Origin: Streptomyces sp. NRRL S-455 | GTDB taxonomy: Bacteria > Actinomycetota > Actinomycetes > Streptomycetales > Streptomycetaceae | Length of the DNA: 64,000 bases | Direction: 5' to 3' | Assembly (NCBI RefSeq): GCF_000717875.1 | Contig: NZ_JOCT01000004.1 | Span: 558,001 to 622,000, forward strand | Part shown: piece after piece, positions 21,001 through 31,259 of the stretch | Numbering within the stretch: position 1 is the first letter of the stretch | How the letters are laid out: each line of letters starts with the position of its first letter | The notes under the pieces: model-generated | What the model was told of the DNA's origin: nothing | Database searches by the model: none | The model's input: the letters and a program-made list of their open reading frames with translations, nothing else | Position numbers and translations under genes: made by a program

Positions 21001-22948
21001 GTTCCAGCTCGCGGAGAGCGGGGAGGGGCGGCTGTTCGGGGACGTGTTGTCTGGGAACAGCGAGCGGGCTCGGAAGCAGATGGGGCAGGACATCCGGGTC
21101 GTGCTGGGAAATCCGCCTTATTCGGTAGGACAGGACAGCCAGAACGACGACAACCAGAACCTCAAGTACGAGGTGCTGGACGGCCGTATCCAGGAGACCT
21201 ACGCGGCCAGGTCGACAGCGAAGAACAAGAACTCGTTGTACGACTCCTACCTCCGCGCCTTCCGCTGGGCCTCGGACCGGATCAAGGACGAGGGCGTCGT
21301 GGCGTTCGTCTCCAACGGCGGCTACATCGATGGAAACACGGCTGACGGCGTGCGCAAGTCTCTGACGGGCGAATTCGACACCGTGTACTGCTACAACCTG
21401 CGGGGCAACCAGCGCACGGCCGGGGAACTCTCCCGTAGGGAGGGGGGCAAGATCTTCGGCTCCGGCAGTCGTAACACGGTGGCCGTGATTGTCCTGGTCA
21501 AGGGTGGCCGTACGGATGCGCCGCGCGGGCTGTTCTACCGGGACATCGGCGACTACCTCAGCCGCGAGGACAAGCTCGGCATCATCCGCGGGCAGAGCCT
21601 GGACTCGGTGGAGTGGCAACGGATCTCGCCGAACGCGGACGGGGACTGGATCAACCAGCGGGACGAGCGGTTTGGGACGTTCCAACCGATCGGCGAGACG
21701 GATAAGTCCGCTATCGAAAAGGGCATCTTCAGGCTGTTCTCCCGTGGGCTTGAGACGGGCCGAGACTCATGGATTTACAACTTCTCCGGACAACAGCTCC
21801 GCCAAAATGTGGAATCGATGGTGGACTTCTACAACGAGCAGGCAACTGGGTTCCAAGAACATTGCAGGACCTTGGGCAGTATCGACCCCCAAGCCGCAGA
21901 TGCGAACCGCTATATCGACCGTGATGCTGAGCGAATCAGTTGGACGACGAGCCTGATCTCGAAGCTGGCGCAGGGGAAACGAGTGAAGTACGCGTCTGAT
22001 CACGTTGTCACGGGCCTGTACCGTCCCTTCAACCGCCAAGCGGTGTATTTCGAGCGAGATCTCATCCATCGTCCTGGCAAGATGCCGCAGCTGTTCCCGA
22101 CGCCGGAGCACGAGAACTTCGGCTTCTACAACGTCGGCAATGGATCGACAGTCCCCTTCTCGGTGCTCATGCTGGATTGCCTCCCTGACCTGCACGTTAC
22201 GGGCGCAGGCAGCGGTGGCCAGTTTTTCCCCCGCTACACCTACCGCGAGCTCACCGTGGAAGGGGGCTTCGACTTCGGCGGCGAAGACGGGGGTGCCGCA
22301 TACGAACGCGTCGACAACATCACCGATGCCACCCTCGCCGCGTACCGCAAGACGTACGCCGACAAGGTTCCCGGCCTCACCAAGGACGACATCTTCTTCT
22401 ACGTCTACGGGCTGCTGCACTCCCCCGCGTACCGTGAGGCCTACGCCGCCGACCTGAAGAAGTCCCTGCCGCGTATCCCCAAGGTGCGCGACTTCCGGGC
22501 GTTTGCGGAGGCCGGCCGTCAGCTCTCCCAGCTGCACATCGGCTACGAGTCCGCAAAGCCCTTCGGCGGCATCGTGGTGTCACTCAGCAACACCCGCCCA
22601 GACATGCCCGAGGCCGAGCTGTACCGGGTGACCAAGATGAAGATCCCGAAGACGAAGGGCATCCAGGACCGGACGCGGATCGTCTACAACAACCACATCA
22701 CCCTGGAGAACATCCCGGAGGAGGCCTATGAGTACCAGCTCGGGGCGCGCTCCGCGATCGAGTGGATCATCGACCGGTACCAGGTGAAGACCGACCCCAA
22801 GTCCGGCATCGTCAACGACCCCAACGACTGGTCCGATGACCCGCGGTACGTCGTCGACCTGCTCAGGCGCATCGTGACGGTCAGCCTCGCCACCGTCGAG
22901 ATTGTCAAGCACCTCCCGCCGCTCGACATCATCGAAGACGCCGTCTGA
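18023..22948 (+). CDS. Single-polypeptide restriction-modification enzyme (type ISP-like: nuclease-helicase-N6 adenine methyltransferase)
   Basis: About 1641 residues from GTG 18023 (VTTTVHDVLRVIREKS); an in-frame GTG at 17936 is possible. Domains in order: Mrr-like nuclease (GIDL near 64 and QCK near 81), SF2 helicase with Walker A GTGKT near 200, DEAH near 337 and motif VI QSVGRVMR near 590, a linker, then a gamma-class N6-adenine methyltransferase with DPFTGTGTF near 911 and NPPY near 1030, and a C-terminal target-recognition part. This order matches type ISP enzymes such as LlaBIII and LlaGI: one chain methylates, translocates and cuts. No separate specificity subunit is nearby. The only co-directional partner is the GHKL-nuclease upstream. 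Catalytic motifs look intact. Confidence 0.9.
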   Translation: MTTTVHDVLRVIREKSTTNRELGTAFERLMVRFLSTDPLWSEQFSRVWMYGEWPGAAGNQRDLGIDLVAQERETGILWAIQCKFYESDHTVQKSDIDSFFTASGQGGFARRLIISTTDKWGPNAEAALHDQQIPVQRLGLSDIAASRVEWRLPASGDAAQVELSLKGKKTPRSHQLEAIDAVFRGFEEHERGKLIMACGTGKTFTGLKIVERLAAERTAGGQGEHTTVLFLVPSIALLSQTLREWRYETRTPMRAFAVCSDVKVSRGRVDADDLDMSTHDLAMPATTDPARLLAQMSGDGGPVPAGLTVIFSTYQSIGTIAKAQEMGLDAFDLVLCDEAHRTTGVTLAGHDESNFVRVHDNDVIRAARRLYMTATPRIYNEDTKADAKDASAVLASMDDESLYGPEFHRLGFGKAVEQGLLTDYRVLILTVDQNVVAKSYQQGLAAGGSELNLDDAAKIIGCWNGLAKRTGTFGDGTHFEPGEEPMRRAVAFARSIKDSQAIADHFNAIVSSYEDADDELLNCEVEHIDGTFNTLRRNDLLDWLKQDPGPNNARILSNARCLSEGVDVPNLDAVLFLQPRNSVVDVVQSVGRVMRLAPGKRYGYIILPVAVPAGMSPEEALADNRRFKTVWQVLQALRAHDDRFNASVNQIELNKKAPNTIGIGTIGAGDESVGDQDGSSTEASEQAKKDKEQQSAQYIQDRLEFDEAWRTAIYARIVDKVGERTYWEQWAKDIALIAERHVARIEAGLTDPQKADAFSEFVEELRSNINPGVTDSDAIDMLAQHLITKPVFDALFQDYAFADHNPVSQAMQRMLDVLDDDTISAEAKTLQGFYESVRVRAEGITDHEGRQRVITELYEKFFKTALPKTADALGIVYTPTEVVDFILRSVNQALERHFGRSLSDEGVHVLDPFTGTGTFVVRLLQSGLIKSEDLLRKYTRELHANEIVLLAYYIAAVNIEAAFHDLYAEAAGGVGAAGPDAYVPFEGIVLTDTFQLAESGEGRLFGDVLSGNSERARKQMGQDIRVVLGNPPYSVGQDSQNDDNQNLKYEVLDGRIQETYAARSTAKNKNSLYDSYLRAFRWASDRIKDEGVVAFVSNGGYIDGNTADGVRKSLTGEFDTVYCYNLRGNQRTAGELSRREGGKIFGSGSRNTVAVIVLVKGGRTDAPRGLFYRDIGDYLSREDKLGIIRGQSLDSVEWQRISPNADGDWINQRDERFGTFQPIGETDKSAIEKGIFRLFSRGLETGRDSWIYNFSGQQLRQNVESMVDFYNEQATGFQEHCRTLGSIDPQAADANRYIDRDAERISWTTSLISKLAQGKRVKYASDHVVTGLYRPFNRQAVYFERDLIHRPGKMPQLFPTPEHENFGFYNVGNGSTVPFSVLMLDCLPDLHVTGAGSGGQFFPRYTYRELTVEGGFDFGGEDGGAAYERVDNITDATLAAYRKTYADKVPGLTKDDIFFYVYGLLHSPAYREAYAADLKKSLPRIPKVRDFRAFAEAGRQLSQLHIGYESAKPFGGIVVSLSNTRPDMPEAELYRVTKMKIPKTKGIQDRTRIVYNNHITLENIPEEAYEYQLGARSAIEWIIDRYQVKTDPKSGIVNDPNDWSDDPRYVVDLLRRIVTVSLATVEIVKHLPPLDIIEDAV

Positions 22949-23011
22949 GCCGCCACTGTGGAGCACCCCACGCGAGGCTCCGACCTCGGGTGGGGTGCCG
23001 GGGGCGACGAG

Positions 23012-23221
23012 TCAGTGCCCAGAGGCGTACGTAACGAAGCCCGACCATGCCTCGGGCGTGAGTGCCAACTGCGGCCCCGCGGCGTCCTTTGAGTCACGGA
23101 CGTGGATGGCGTCGGAGGCTACGGCGATCTCGAGACATGAGTCGCCATCGGGGCCGTCGCTGTAGCTGCTCTTGAACCACGCCAGTTCGGAGGCATCCCC
23201 AGCAGTGGACTTGCGGATCAT
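23012..23221 (-). CDS. DUF397 domain protein
   Basis: 69 residues, with the family pattern WFKSSYSDGPDGDSCLEIAV, then VRDSKDAAGPQLALTPEAW. Such proteins are abundant in Streptomyces and nearly always follow a WhiJ/BldB-type HTH gene, as here: its ATG overlaps the HTH stop by four bases (ATGA). Biochemical role is unknown; some act in developmental control with the HTH partner. Confidence 0.93.
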   Translation of the reverse strand: MIRKSTAGDASELAWFKSSYSDGPDGDSCLEIAVASDAIHVRDSKDAAGPQLALTPEAWSGFVTYASGH

Positions 23222-24093
23222 GTTTCTCCCAGCAGTTTCTCGATGAAGGCCAGCGACTCGCCTGGGGGTAGAGCCTGCGCCCGGATGGTGCCATACCGCA
23301 GCTCAAGGATGCGGAGCTGCCTTGGGTCGGTGATCGGGCGCCCATTGAACGCGCCGTCGGATCGCCCTACGGCCGTTCCGTCCTCGAACTTCAGCACTTC
23401 GATCCTGCCGCTCATGCCGGGATGGGGCGCGCTGTCCATCGGCATCACCTGGAGTGTGACGTGGTTCAATCGCCCCACCTCCAGTAGGCGTTCGAACTGC
23501 AGTCGCCTCACCATTGTGCCTCCAACCTTGCGGCGCAGCGTCGCCTCTTCCAGGACGAAGCTGAGCGCGGGTGCAGGTGACCGCTCATAGACGGCCCGTC
23601 GGGCCATACGGGCGGCCACCCGCCTTTCCAGGTCCTCGGGCGAGTAGGCGGGCTGCCACGACTCCAAAAGGGCTCGGGCGTGCTCGGGCGTTTGCAACAG
23701 GCCAGCGATACTGCTGCACACGTACACGCCGATCTCGACCGCTCGCGCCTCCATCTGCGCCAGGTCCCGCACCTTCTTCGGGTACCGGACCTTCTTCACG
23801 TCCTCCTTCATCGCCGCGATGAGCCCACCGGCGTTCAACACCTCGTCGGCCTTGTCCAGATACTCGAACCGAGGGATCCGCTTCCCACCCTCGATCTTGT
23901 AGACGAGGTCCTCCCCGTACCCGACCGCCGTCCCGAACTCGCCGGCCCGCAGCCCCACCGCCTCCCGCCGCAGCTTCAGCTGCCGCCCCACGGTGGCGAT
24001 GACCGCCAGACCCCACTCATCGTCGGCATCCACCTCCCAACCCGGCTCGTCCGCCTCGCTCTTGAGCCGCACCGCTTCCCCGTCGACCGTCAT
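23218..24093 (-). CDS. Helix-turn-helix regulator with DUF5753 domain (WhiJ family)
   Basis: 291 residues from ATG 24091-24093, with AGAGGGG upstream. An XRE-type HTH spans about residues 30-90 (VGRQLKLRREAVGLRAGEFG, VYKIEGGKRIPRFEYLDK). The DUF5753 ligand or partner domain follows from about residue 110 (YVCSSIAGLLQTPEHARALL, FVLEEATLRRKVGG, LQVMPMD). It is coupled to the DUF397 gene and divergent from an anti-sigma-like kinase gene. It is probably a transcription regulator of development or stress; target unknown. Confidence 0.92.
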   Translation of the reverse strand: MTVDGEAVRLKSEADEPGWEVDADDEWGLAVIATVGRQLKLRREAVGLRAGEFGTAVGYGEDLVYKIEGGKRIPRFEYLDKADEVLNAGGLIAAMKEDVKKVRYPKKVRDLAQMEARAVEIGVYVCSSIAGLLQTPEHARALLESWQPAYSPEDLERRVAARMARRAVYERSPAPALSFVLEEATLRRKVGGTMVRRLQFERLLEVGRLNHVTLQVMPMDSAPHPGMSGRIEVLKFEDGTAVGRSDGAFNGRPITDPRQLRILELRYGTIRAQALPPGESLAFIEKLLGET

Positions 24094-24249
24094 CGCACCG
24101 CCCCTCTGTCGTATCGCCGCACTTCGACGCCCCGCCCCCGTACGGCCCTCCTGACAAGCCCGGACACGACCGGACAAGCACCCGACAGTCACCGTACGTA
24201 TCGGGTTCGTCACTGTTCACGGTAAGCGCCGACCGCCACGCTGAGTGAT

Positions 24250-24705
24250 GTGAATCAGGAAATCGCCGAACCCGGAACCGAACTGCACGACCGCATCCGC
24301 AACTTCAGCGTGCCGCTGTCCTCCACACCACGGGGAGCCCGCCTCGCCCGCCTGCTGGCGACCGAGCAACTCCGCACCTGGGGACTCCCGCCGGCCCCTG
24401 CGGAGCACATCGTGGCCGAGCTGGCGGCCAACGCCGTCACGCACGGCCGCGTCCCGGGACGGGACTTCCGGCTCACGCTGTACGTCGTGGGCGACACCCT
24501 CCGCATCGAGGTCACCGACACCAGAGGCGACCGATTGCCGCACCGTGAACCCACCACCGCCGACAGCGAGTCAGGCCGTGGCCTCGTCCTCGTAGAAGCC
24601 CTCGCTGACCGCTGGGGAGTGGCCCACGGGCCCAGGCCACGCAAGACCGTCTGGGCAGAAGTGAAGATCGGGGACACCGGATCGCGGACCGTCCCGCCCC
24701 GGTAA
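24250..24705 (+). CDS. ATP-binding anti-sigma factor-like protein (HATPase_c_2)
   Basis: 151 residues from GTG 24250. It has the RsbW/SpoIIAB-type GHKL fold: N-box HIVAELAANAVTHG near residues 54-67, VTDTRGDRLP near 92, and ESGRGLVLVEALADRWG near 109. Such proteins bind sigma factors and phosphorylate anti-anti-sigma factors. It is divergent from the HTH/DUF397 pair (156 bp shared promoter region). From memory this set resembles SCO4677-SCO4679 of S. coelicolor, where the kinase interacts with SigF; identity here is not proven. Confidence 0.88.
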   Translation: MNQEIAEPGTELHDRIRNFSVPLSSTPRGARLARLLATEQLRTWGLPPAPAEHIVAELAANAVTHGRVPGRDFRLTLYVVGDTLRIEVTDTRGDRLPHREPTTADSESGRGLVLVEALADRWGVAHGPRPRKTVWAEVKIGDTGSRTVPPR

Positions 24706-24968
24706 CTCACGACCCGACGCAACGCGTGATCAAAGCTTTTCCGAAACCGGGTGGTGAGAACCGACCAAACCCAACCCCACCCACCTCCCCGCTGCGCCCC
24801 CGGCAAGCCCGTCACCCGGAAGAGTGGCGCTGCCCAACTGGGCTGGATCTCGGCCCGGTTCCCGGGCATATGCTCGCCGCGACCACAACCGCAGACATGC
24901 GACGGCCCCCGGCCGGGACTGGCATCCCGATCGAGGGCCTGACCACCGAGGAAGTTAGGGCCTTCCCG

Positions 24969-25895
24969 ATGGATACCCAGCACCTTAGCGCGCCCGCATG
25001 CGCCCAGCCGCTGAATCCGCGCGGCATCACCCACATCAACACCAAGCACACGACCCGCTTCACGGTCGTCGGCAACCACCTCACCCAGCACCGTCGGCTC
25101 TCCCTCACGGCGATCGGCCTGGCCTGCCACATCCAGTCGCTGCCCTCAGGGGCCCGCGTCGACATCAAGACCCTCGCCGCCCGCTTCACCGAGGGCGAGA
25201 CCCGCATCGCCGCCGCCCTGCGCGAACTGGAGACCCACGGCTACCTGGCCCGCACCCGCGAGCGTCTCCCCAGCGGCCGGATCGTCACGCACACGGTCTC
25301 GTACAACCAGCCACTGGCCACGGAGACGCCACACCGCGAGGCGAACGCCACCCCGCCTCCCGCACCACCTGTCACTCCCCCACCGGCGCTGTCGCAGCCC
25401 GCCGAACCGGAGGCCGGAACCGAGCCCCAACCCGGGCCCGCAGCCGAGCCGAAGCAGGCCCCCGAGCCCCCACTCCCCGAACCTCGAACCCCCGACCTCG
25501 ACCGTCACCGCACAGCCACCACCCTCCTCGCCACCCTCCACCACCACGACCCCCGTCTGCTCCTCTCCGAACGCGACGTCCACCGCCTCGCCCCCGCCGT
25601 GGCCGCCTGGCTGGAACGCGGCGCACGCCCCGAAGCCGTACGCCACGCCCTGACGTCGAACCTCCCGAGCAATCCCCGCCGCCCGGTGTCCCTGATCGCC
25701 TACCGCCTCACCGAACTCCTGCCACCCGAGGCGCCTCCCGCGCCTCCCGCACCGTCCGACGACACCCACGCTCCCCCGCCCCCTCCCCCTTTCCACAACT
25801 GCGAGGGCTGCGAGCGCGCGATCAGAACACCCACACCCGGCTCCTATTGCCGTGACTGCCGCGACGCGGGCCTGGACACCTACATGGCGGCATGA
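24969..25895 (+). CDS. Winged-helix protein with Pro-rich linker and Cys-rich tail
   Basis: About 308 residues if ATG 24969 (MDTQHLSAPACAQPLNPRG) is used; the frame is open back to 24726. Residues about 20-115 look like a replication-initiator/plasmid-type winged helix (TRFTVVGNHLTQHRRLSLTA, then DIKTLAARFTEGETRIAAAL and LETHGYLARTRER). Then comes a Pro/Glu-rich linker of about 60 residues, a helical region, and a C-terminal CEGCERAI plus CRDCRDAG pair that could bind zinc. This type is common in Streptomyces. DNA binding is inferred; target unknown. Confidence 0.75.
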   Translation: MDTQHLSAPACAQPLNPRGITHINTKHTTRFTVVGNHLTQHRRLSLTAIGLACHIQSLPSGARVDIKTLAARFTEGETRIAAALRELETHGYLARTRERLPSGRIVTHTVSYNQPLATETPHREANATPPPAPPVTPPPALSQPAEPEAGTEPQPGPAAEPKQAPEPPLPEPRTPDLDRHRTATTLLATLHHHDPRLLLSERDVHRLAPAVAAWLERGARPEAVRHALTSNLPSNPRRPVSLIAYRLTELLPPEAPPAPPAPSDDTHAPPPPPPFHNCEGCERAIRTPTPGSYCRDCRDAGLDTYMAA

Positions 25896-25904
25896 ACTCC
25901 CGGC

Positions 25905-26318
25905 TCAGAGCTTGCCCAGGATGACGCTGCGCCAGGTCCAGCCCGACTTCAGGACGACGCTCTGGAGGGGGTCGCGCAGCTCCGAGCTGTCGAAGCGGAA
26001 TATCTCCGTCGCTTCAAGGCCACCACTGTCTCCGCGCTCGACCCTGTAGCGGCTGGAGACGGTCCTGTCCGGCCCGCGCGAGTACGCCCCTGAGATCTTC
26101 AACTGCGGCGGATCACCGACCCGGGTGACCTCCCAGCTTCCCTCGAGAACGCGTACCTCATGGTCCTCCGGGACCAGCCGCATCCGGATCCGGACGGCGC
26201 GAGTCAACTGCGACGCGACGAAGAAGGTCTGCCACGCAGGCTCCGCCATCCGCCACTCCGCCACCAGGTCGGCGTCTTCCGCGGCACTGAGCGCCGTCCT
26301 GGACGAGAACCCGCGCAC
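25905..26318 (-). CDS. Hypothetical protein
   Basis: 137 residues from a GTG at 26316-26318. No family recognised. The N-terminal third is helical and the rest is beta-rich (VRIRMRLVPEDHEVRVLEG, SWEVTRVGD, SSRYRVERGD). No signal peptide or membrane segment is visible. It is convergent with the preceding wHTH gene (9 bp gap) and divergent from the holin-like gene. An ATG at 26339-26341 is out of frame. Coding is supported by typical third-position GC only. Confidence 0.6.
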   Translation of the reverse strand: MRGFSSRTALSAAEDADLVAEWRMAEPAWQTFFVASQLTRAVRIRMRLVPEDHEVRVLEGSWEVTRVGDPPQLKISGAYSRGPDRTVSSRYRVERGDSGGLEATEIFRFDSSELRDPLQSVVLKSGWTWRSVILGKL

Positions 26319-26351
26319 GCCGCGACCTTGTTGCCGGACATGCCCTAAGTC

Positions 26352-26750
26352 ATGATCCGCACCATGGACAAGCGACGACGCGTACTCGGCACCTTTCTCG
26401 GGGTCACACTGGCCACCGTGCTCCTACCCGGCATCAGCCCGATCCTCGACTCACCCCCGTGGGAGGTGGTCCTCGCCGGCGCGGTCTTCCTCATCGTGAA
26501 CCAGCTGATCTACAGCTACCCGAACGACATCAGGACGGCTCCCCCGATCCTCCTGCTGCTCCTGGGGGTGGTCGGCATCGCTCAGGACACCCTGATCTGG
26601 CTGCTCGTCTCCTGGCTCGGCTCCGACATGGAGTACGGCCTCCACGTCGACGGCTTCCTCGCCGCCCTGCTCGGCGGCGTCATCGTGCGGGTGACGGTCC
26701 TGGTTCTCCTGGCCCTCGGACCGTCCGGGACGGCTGCCCAGCCGTCGTGA
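26352..26750 (+). CDS. Small integral membrane protein of the phage holin 4 (superfamily IV-like) family
   Basis: 132 residues with four hydrophobic segments: about 11-30 ([18 protein letters not shown]), 38-54 ([15 protein letters not shown]), 62-88 and 101-122 ([20 protein letters not shown]). The LLPGI, VN near the end of TM2, and [10 protein letters not shown] spacing fit Phage_holin_4_2, a family widespread in actinobacteria and mostly not tied to prophages. Function unknown. A second Met at codon 5 is an alternative start. It is convergent with tuf and ends at a shared terminator. Confidence 0.7.
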   Translation: MIRTMDKRRRVLGTFLGVTLATVLLPGISPILDSPPWEVVLAGAVFLIVNQLIYSYPNDIRTAPPILLLLLGVVGIAQDTLIWLLVSWLGSDMEYGLHVDGFLAALLGGVIVRVTVLVLLALGPSGTAAQPS

Positions 26751-26772
26751 ACGGGCATCGGGAACAGCAAAA

Positions 26773-26802
26773 GGGCCCGCACGACCGAAGTCGTACGGGC
26801 CC
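26773..26802 (-). terminator. Bidirectional terminator between holin-like gene and tuf
   Basis: GGGCCCGTACGAC and GTCGTGCGGGCCC arms (minus strand, one G-T pair) around a TTCG loop, followed by TTTT on the minus strand. It terminates the str operon after tuf, and can also stop the plus-strand gene. Confidence 0.85.
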
Positions 26803-26847
26803 CTTCGAGCCACTCAGGTCAGTAGACCCTCAAGCCAGTCCGAAGAC

Positions 26848-28041
<1,194 letters not shown>

Positions 28042-28120
28042 TGGGGTCCTCCTGTGGAGTGGTTCTGGTACGCCTTACTCATCGGCGCCAGGTGATCTTT
28101 GCTGGAAAGCCCGGATCCCC

Positions 28121-28155
28121 GGGGCATTCTCACCACGATTGCGGCGGAATGCCCC
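28121..28155 (-). promoter_or_regulatory. Hairpin upstream of tuf
   Basis: Nine-base perfect arms GGGGCATTC/GAATGCCCC (28121-28129 and 28147-28155) with a 17-base loop in the fusA-tuf gap. It may be an mRNA processing or regulatory fold before tuf. Confidence 0.45.
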
Positions 28156-28198
28156 TCAAGGCTCCGGAGTCAAGCCTACGGCGTGTAGACGCGGTGCG

Positions 28199-30325
28199 TT
28201 ACTCGCCCTTGGCCTTCGCGATGATCTCCTCGGCGACGTTCCGCGGAACCTCGGCGTAGGAGTCGAACTGCATGGAGTAGCTCGCACGGCCGGACGTCTT
28301 GCTGCGCAGGTCGCCGACGTAGCCGAACATCTCCGAGAGGGGCACGAGGCCCTTCACGACGCGGGCACCGGCCCGCTCCTCCATGGCCTGGATCTGGCCA
28401 CGGCGGGAGTTGATGTCGCCGATGACCTCACCCATGTAGTCCTCGGGCGTGGTGACCTCGACGGCCATCATCGGCTCGAGCAGCACGGGGCTGGCCTTGC
28501 GCGCGGCCTCCTTGAAGGCCTGCGAGCCGGCGATCTTGAACGCGAGCTCGGAGGAGTCGACCTCGTGGTAGGCACCGTCGAGCAGCGTCACGCGGACACC
28601 GGTCATCTCGTAACCGGCGAGGATGCCGAACTGCATGGCCTCCTGCGCACCGGCGTCCACCGAAGGGATGTACTCCTTCGGCACACGGCCACCGGTCACC
28701 TTGTTGACGAACTCGTACGAGGCGTCGCCGCCCTCGATCGGCTCGATCGCGATGATGACGCGAGCGAACTGGCCGGTACCACCCGTCTGCTTCTTGTGGG
28801 TGAACTCGACCTTCTCGACGGCCTTGCGGATCGTCTCGCGGTACGCGACCTGCGGCTTACCGACGTTGGCCTCGACCTTGAACTCACGGCGCATACGGTC
28901 GACCAGCACCTCGAGGTGCAGCTCGCCCATGCCGCCGATGATGGTCTGGCCGGTCTCCTCGTCCGAGTGGACCTGGAAGGACGGGTCCTCCTCGGCCAGG
29001 CGCTGGATCGCGACGCCGAGCTTCTCCTGGTCGCCCTTCGACTTGGGCTCGATGGCGACCTGGATGACCGGCGCCGGGAAGTCCATGGACTCCAGGATCA
29101 CCGGGTTCTTGTCGTCGGACAGCGTCTCACCGGTGGTGGTCTGCTTCAGGCCCATGACGGCGACGATGTCACCGGCGCCCACCGACTCGATCTCCTCACG
29201 CTTGTTCGCGTGCATGCGGTAGATCTTGCCGATGCGCTCCTTCTTGCCCTTCACGCTGTTCAGCACCTGGGTGCCGGCGTGCAGGCGGCCGGAGTACACA
29301 CGGACGAAGGTGAGCTTACCGAGGTGCGGGTCGCTCATGATCTTGAACGCCAGCGCGGCGAGGGGCTCGTCCTCCGACGGCTTGCGCGCGATGACCTGCT
29401 CCGGGTCCTTGACGTCGTGGCCCTCGATGGCCTCGACGTCCAGGGGGGTGGGCAGGTAGCGCACGACCGCGTCGAGCAGGGGCTGAACGCCCTTGTTCTT
29501 GAACGCGGTGCCGCAGAACACGGGGGTGACGGTGGTGCCGCCGCCCTTGCCGGACGCGATGGTGATACGGCGGATCGCGGCGTAGAGCTGCTCCACGGTG
29601 GGCTCGGTGCCCTCCAGGTACAGCTCCATCAGCTCTTCGTCGTTCTCGGCGACGGCCTCGAGCAGCTTGCCGCGGTACTCCTCGGCAGCCTCGGCGTGGG
29701 TGTCCGGGATGTCGACGGTGTCGTACATCTCGCCCTTGGTCGCCTCGGCCGACCAGACCAGGGCCTTCATCGTCACGAGGTCGATGACGCCCTTGAAGTC
29801 CGCCTCCGCGCCGATCGGCAGCTGCATGACCAGCGGCTGCGCGCCCAGGCGGTCGGAGATCATGTCGACGCAACGGTGGAACTCGGCACCGGTCCGGTCG
29901 AGCTTGTTGACGAAGCAGATACGCGGAACGCCGTAGCGGTCCGCCTGACGCCACACGGTCTCGGACTGCGGCTCGACGCCGGCGACACCGTCGAACACCG
30001 TCACGGCACCGTCGAGCACGCGCAGGGAGCGCTCCACCTCGACGGTGAAGTCGACGTGACCCGGGGTGTCGATGATGTTGATGGTGTAGTCGTTGTCCTC
30101 GAGCGGCCAGTGACAGGTGGTGGCAGCAGAGGTGATCGTGATGCCACGCTCCTGCTCCTGCTCCATCCAGTCCATGGTGGCAGCGCCGTCGTGGACCTCA
30201 CCGATCTTGTACGACACGCCGGTGTAGAACAGGATCCGCTCGGTGGTGGTCGTCTTGCCCGCGTCGATGTGGGCCATGATCCCGATGTTGCGGACCTTGG
30301 CCAGGTCAAGCGAAGTGGTAGCCAT
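28199..30325 (-). CDS. fusA: Elongation factor G
   Basis: 708 residues, [20 protein letters not shown]. GTPase motifs [20 protein letters not shown] and NKLDRTGAE are intact, followed by domains II-V ([20 protein letters not shown] in domain III). It drives translocation. It lies 39 bp after rpsG in the str operon. Confidence 0.98.
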   Translation of the reverse strand: MATTSLDLAKVRNIGIMAHIDAGKTTTTERILFYTGVSYKIGEVHDGAATMDWMEQEQERGITITSAATTCHWPLEDNDYTINIIDTPGHVDFTVEVERSLRVLDGAVTVFDGVAGVEPQSETVWRQADRYGVPRICFVNKLDRTGAEFHRCVDMISDRLGAQPLVMQLPIGAEADFKGVIDLVTMKALVWSAEATKGEMYDTVDIPDTHAEAAEEYRGKLLEAVAENDEELMELYLEGTEPTVEQLYAAIRRITIASGKGGGTTVTPVFCGTAFKNKGVQPLLDAVVRYLPTPLDVEAIEGHDVKDPEQVIARKPSEDEPLAALAFKIMSDPHLGKLTFVRVYSGRLHAGTQVLNSVKGKKERIGKIYRMHANKREEIESVGAGDIVAVMGLKQTTTGETLSDDKNPVILESMDFPAPVIQVAIEPKSKGDQEKLGVAIQRLAEEDPSFQVHSDEETGQTIIGGMGELHLEVLVDRMRREFKVEANVGKPQVAYRETIRKAVEKVEFTHKKQTGGTGQFARVIIAIEPIEGGDASYEFVNKVTGGRVPKEYIPSVDAGAQEAMQFGILAGYEMTGVRVTLLDGAYHEVDSSELAFKIAGSQAFKEAARKASPVLLEPMMAVEVTTPEDYMGEVIGDINSRRGQIQAMEERAGARVVKGLVPLSEMFGYVGDLRSKTSGRASYSMQFDSYAEVPRNVAEEIIAKAKGE

Positions 30326-30364
30326 AAGGCTTCAGTCTTCTCTCGGTCTCGATGGGGTCTGCGA

Positions 30365-30835
30365 CTACCAGCGGTAGTGCGCGAAGGCCTTGTTGGACTC
30401 GGCCATCTTGTGCGTGTCCTCGCGCTTCTTCACAGCGGCGCCCAGGCCGTTGCTGGCGTCGAGGAGCTCGTTGAGCAGACGCTCGGTCATGGTCTTCTCG
30501 CGACGGGCGCGGGAGTAACCGACGAGCCAGCGCAGCGCCAGGGTGTTGGCACGGCCGGGCTTGACCTCGACCGGAACCTGGTAGGTGGCACCACCGACAC
30601 GGCGGGACTTGACCTCGAGGGTCGGCTTGATGTTCTCGAGAGCGCGCTTCAGCGTGATGACCGGGTCGTTGCCGGTCTTCTCGCGCAGGCCCTCCATGGC
30701 GCCGTAGACGATGCGCTCGGCGGTGGAGCGCTTGCCGTTCAGCAGCACCTTGTTGATCAGGGAGGTCACCAGAGGAGAACCGTAGACCGGGTCGATGATG
30801 ACCGGGCGCTTCGGGGCGGGGCCCTTACGAGGCAT
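30365..30835 (-). CDS. rpsG: 30S ribosomal protein S7
   Basis: 156 residues, [20 protein letters not shown]. It has [17 protein letters not shown] and ends in the [15 protein letters not shown] tail (here [11 protein letters not shown]). It nucleates 30S head assembly and in model bacteria represses the str operon. It lies 2 bp after rpsL. Confidence 0.98.
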   Translation of the reverse strand: MPRKGPAPKRPVIIDPVYGSPLVTSLINKVLLNGKRSTAERIVYGAMEGLREKTGNDPVITLKRALENIKPTLEVKSRRVGGATYQVPVEVKPGRANTLALRWLVGYSRARREKTMTERLLNELLDASNGLGAAVKKREDTHKMAESNKAFAHYRW

Positions 30836-30837
30836 TC

Positions 30838-31209
30838 TTACTTCTCCTTCTTGGCGCCGTAACGGCTGCGAGCCTGCTTGCGGTTCTTGACACCCTGGGT
30901 GTCGAGCGAACCGCGGATGATCTTGTAGCGAACACCCGGCAGGTCCTTCACACGGCCGCCGCGCACGAGCACGATGGAGTGCTCCTGCAGGTTGTGTCCC
31001 TCACCCGGAATGTAAGCCGTGACCTCGATGCCGCTGGTCAGACGCACACGCGCGACCTTACGGAGGGCCGAGTTCGGCTTCTTCGGGGTGGTCGTGAACA
31101 CACGCGTGCAGACGCCACGACGCTGAGGGGAACCCTCGAGTGCGGGCGTCTTGTTCTTCTCGACCTTGTCCTGCCGGCCCTTACGGACCAGCTGCTGGAT
31201 CGTAGGCAC
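30838..31209 (-). CDS. rpsL: 30S ribosomal protein S12
   Basis: 123 residues from GTG 31207-31209. The decoding loop [16 protein letters not shown] and the [13 protein letters not shown] loop carry the lysines usually numbered 43 and 88, so no streptomycin-resistance change is seen. It is the first gene of rpsL-rpsG-fusA-tuf. A promoter at 31404-31432 gives a leader of roughly 190 nt. Confidence 0.98.
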   Translation of the reverse strand: MPTIQQLVRKGRQDKVEKNKTPALEGSPQRRGVCTRVFTTTPKKPNSALRKVARVRLTSGIEVTAYIPGEGHNLQEHSIVLVRGGRVKDLPGVRYKIIRGSLDTQGVKNRKQARSRYGAKKEK

Positions 31210-31259
31210 TACTTCTCCGGTTTCTGTGTGCCGATGGGTACAGCTAACCTGGAACGTCG

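Noticed and set aside
18512..21685. A 1057-codon minus-strand frame opposite the restriction-modification gene
   Set aside because: No motifs, low-complexity composition; the plus strand holds complete helicase and methyltransferase motifs.
26352..26750. Prophage indicated by the holin-like protein
   Set aside because: No endolysin, capsid, portal or integrase gene is near; this family is common in actinobacteria without phages.
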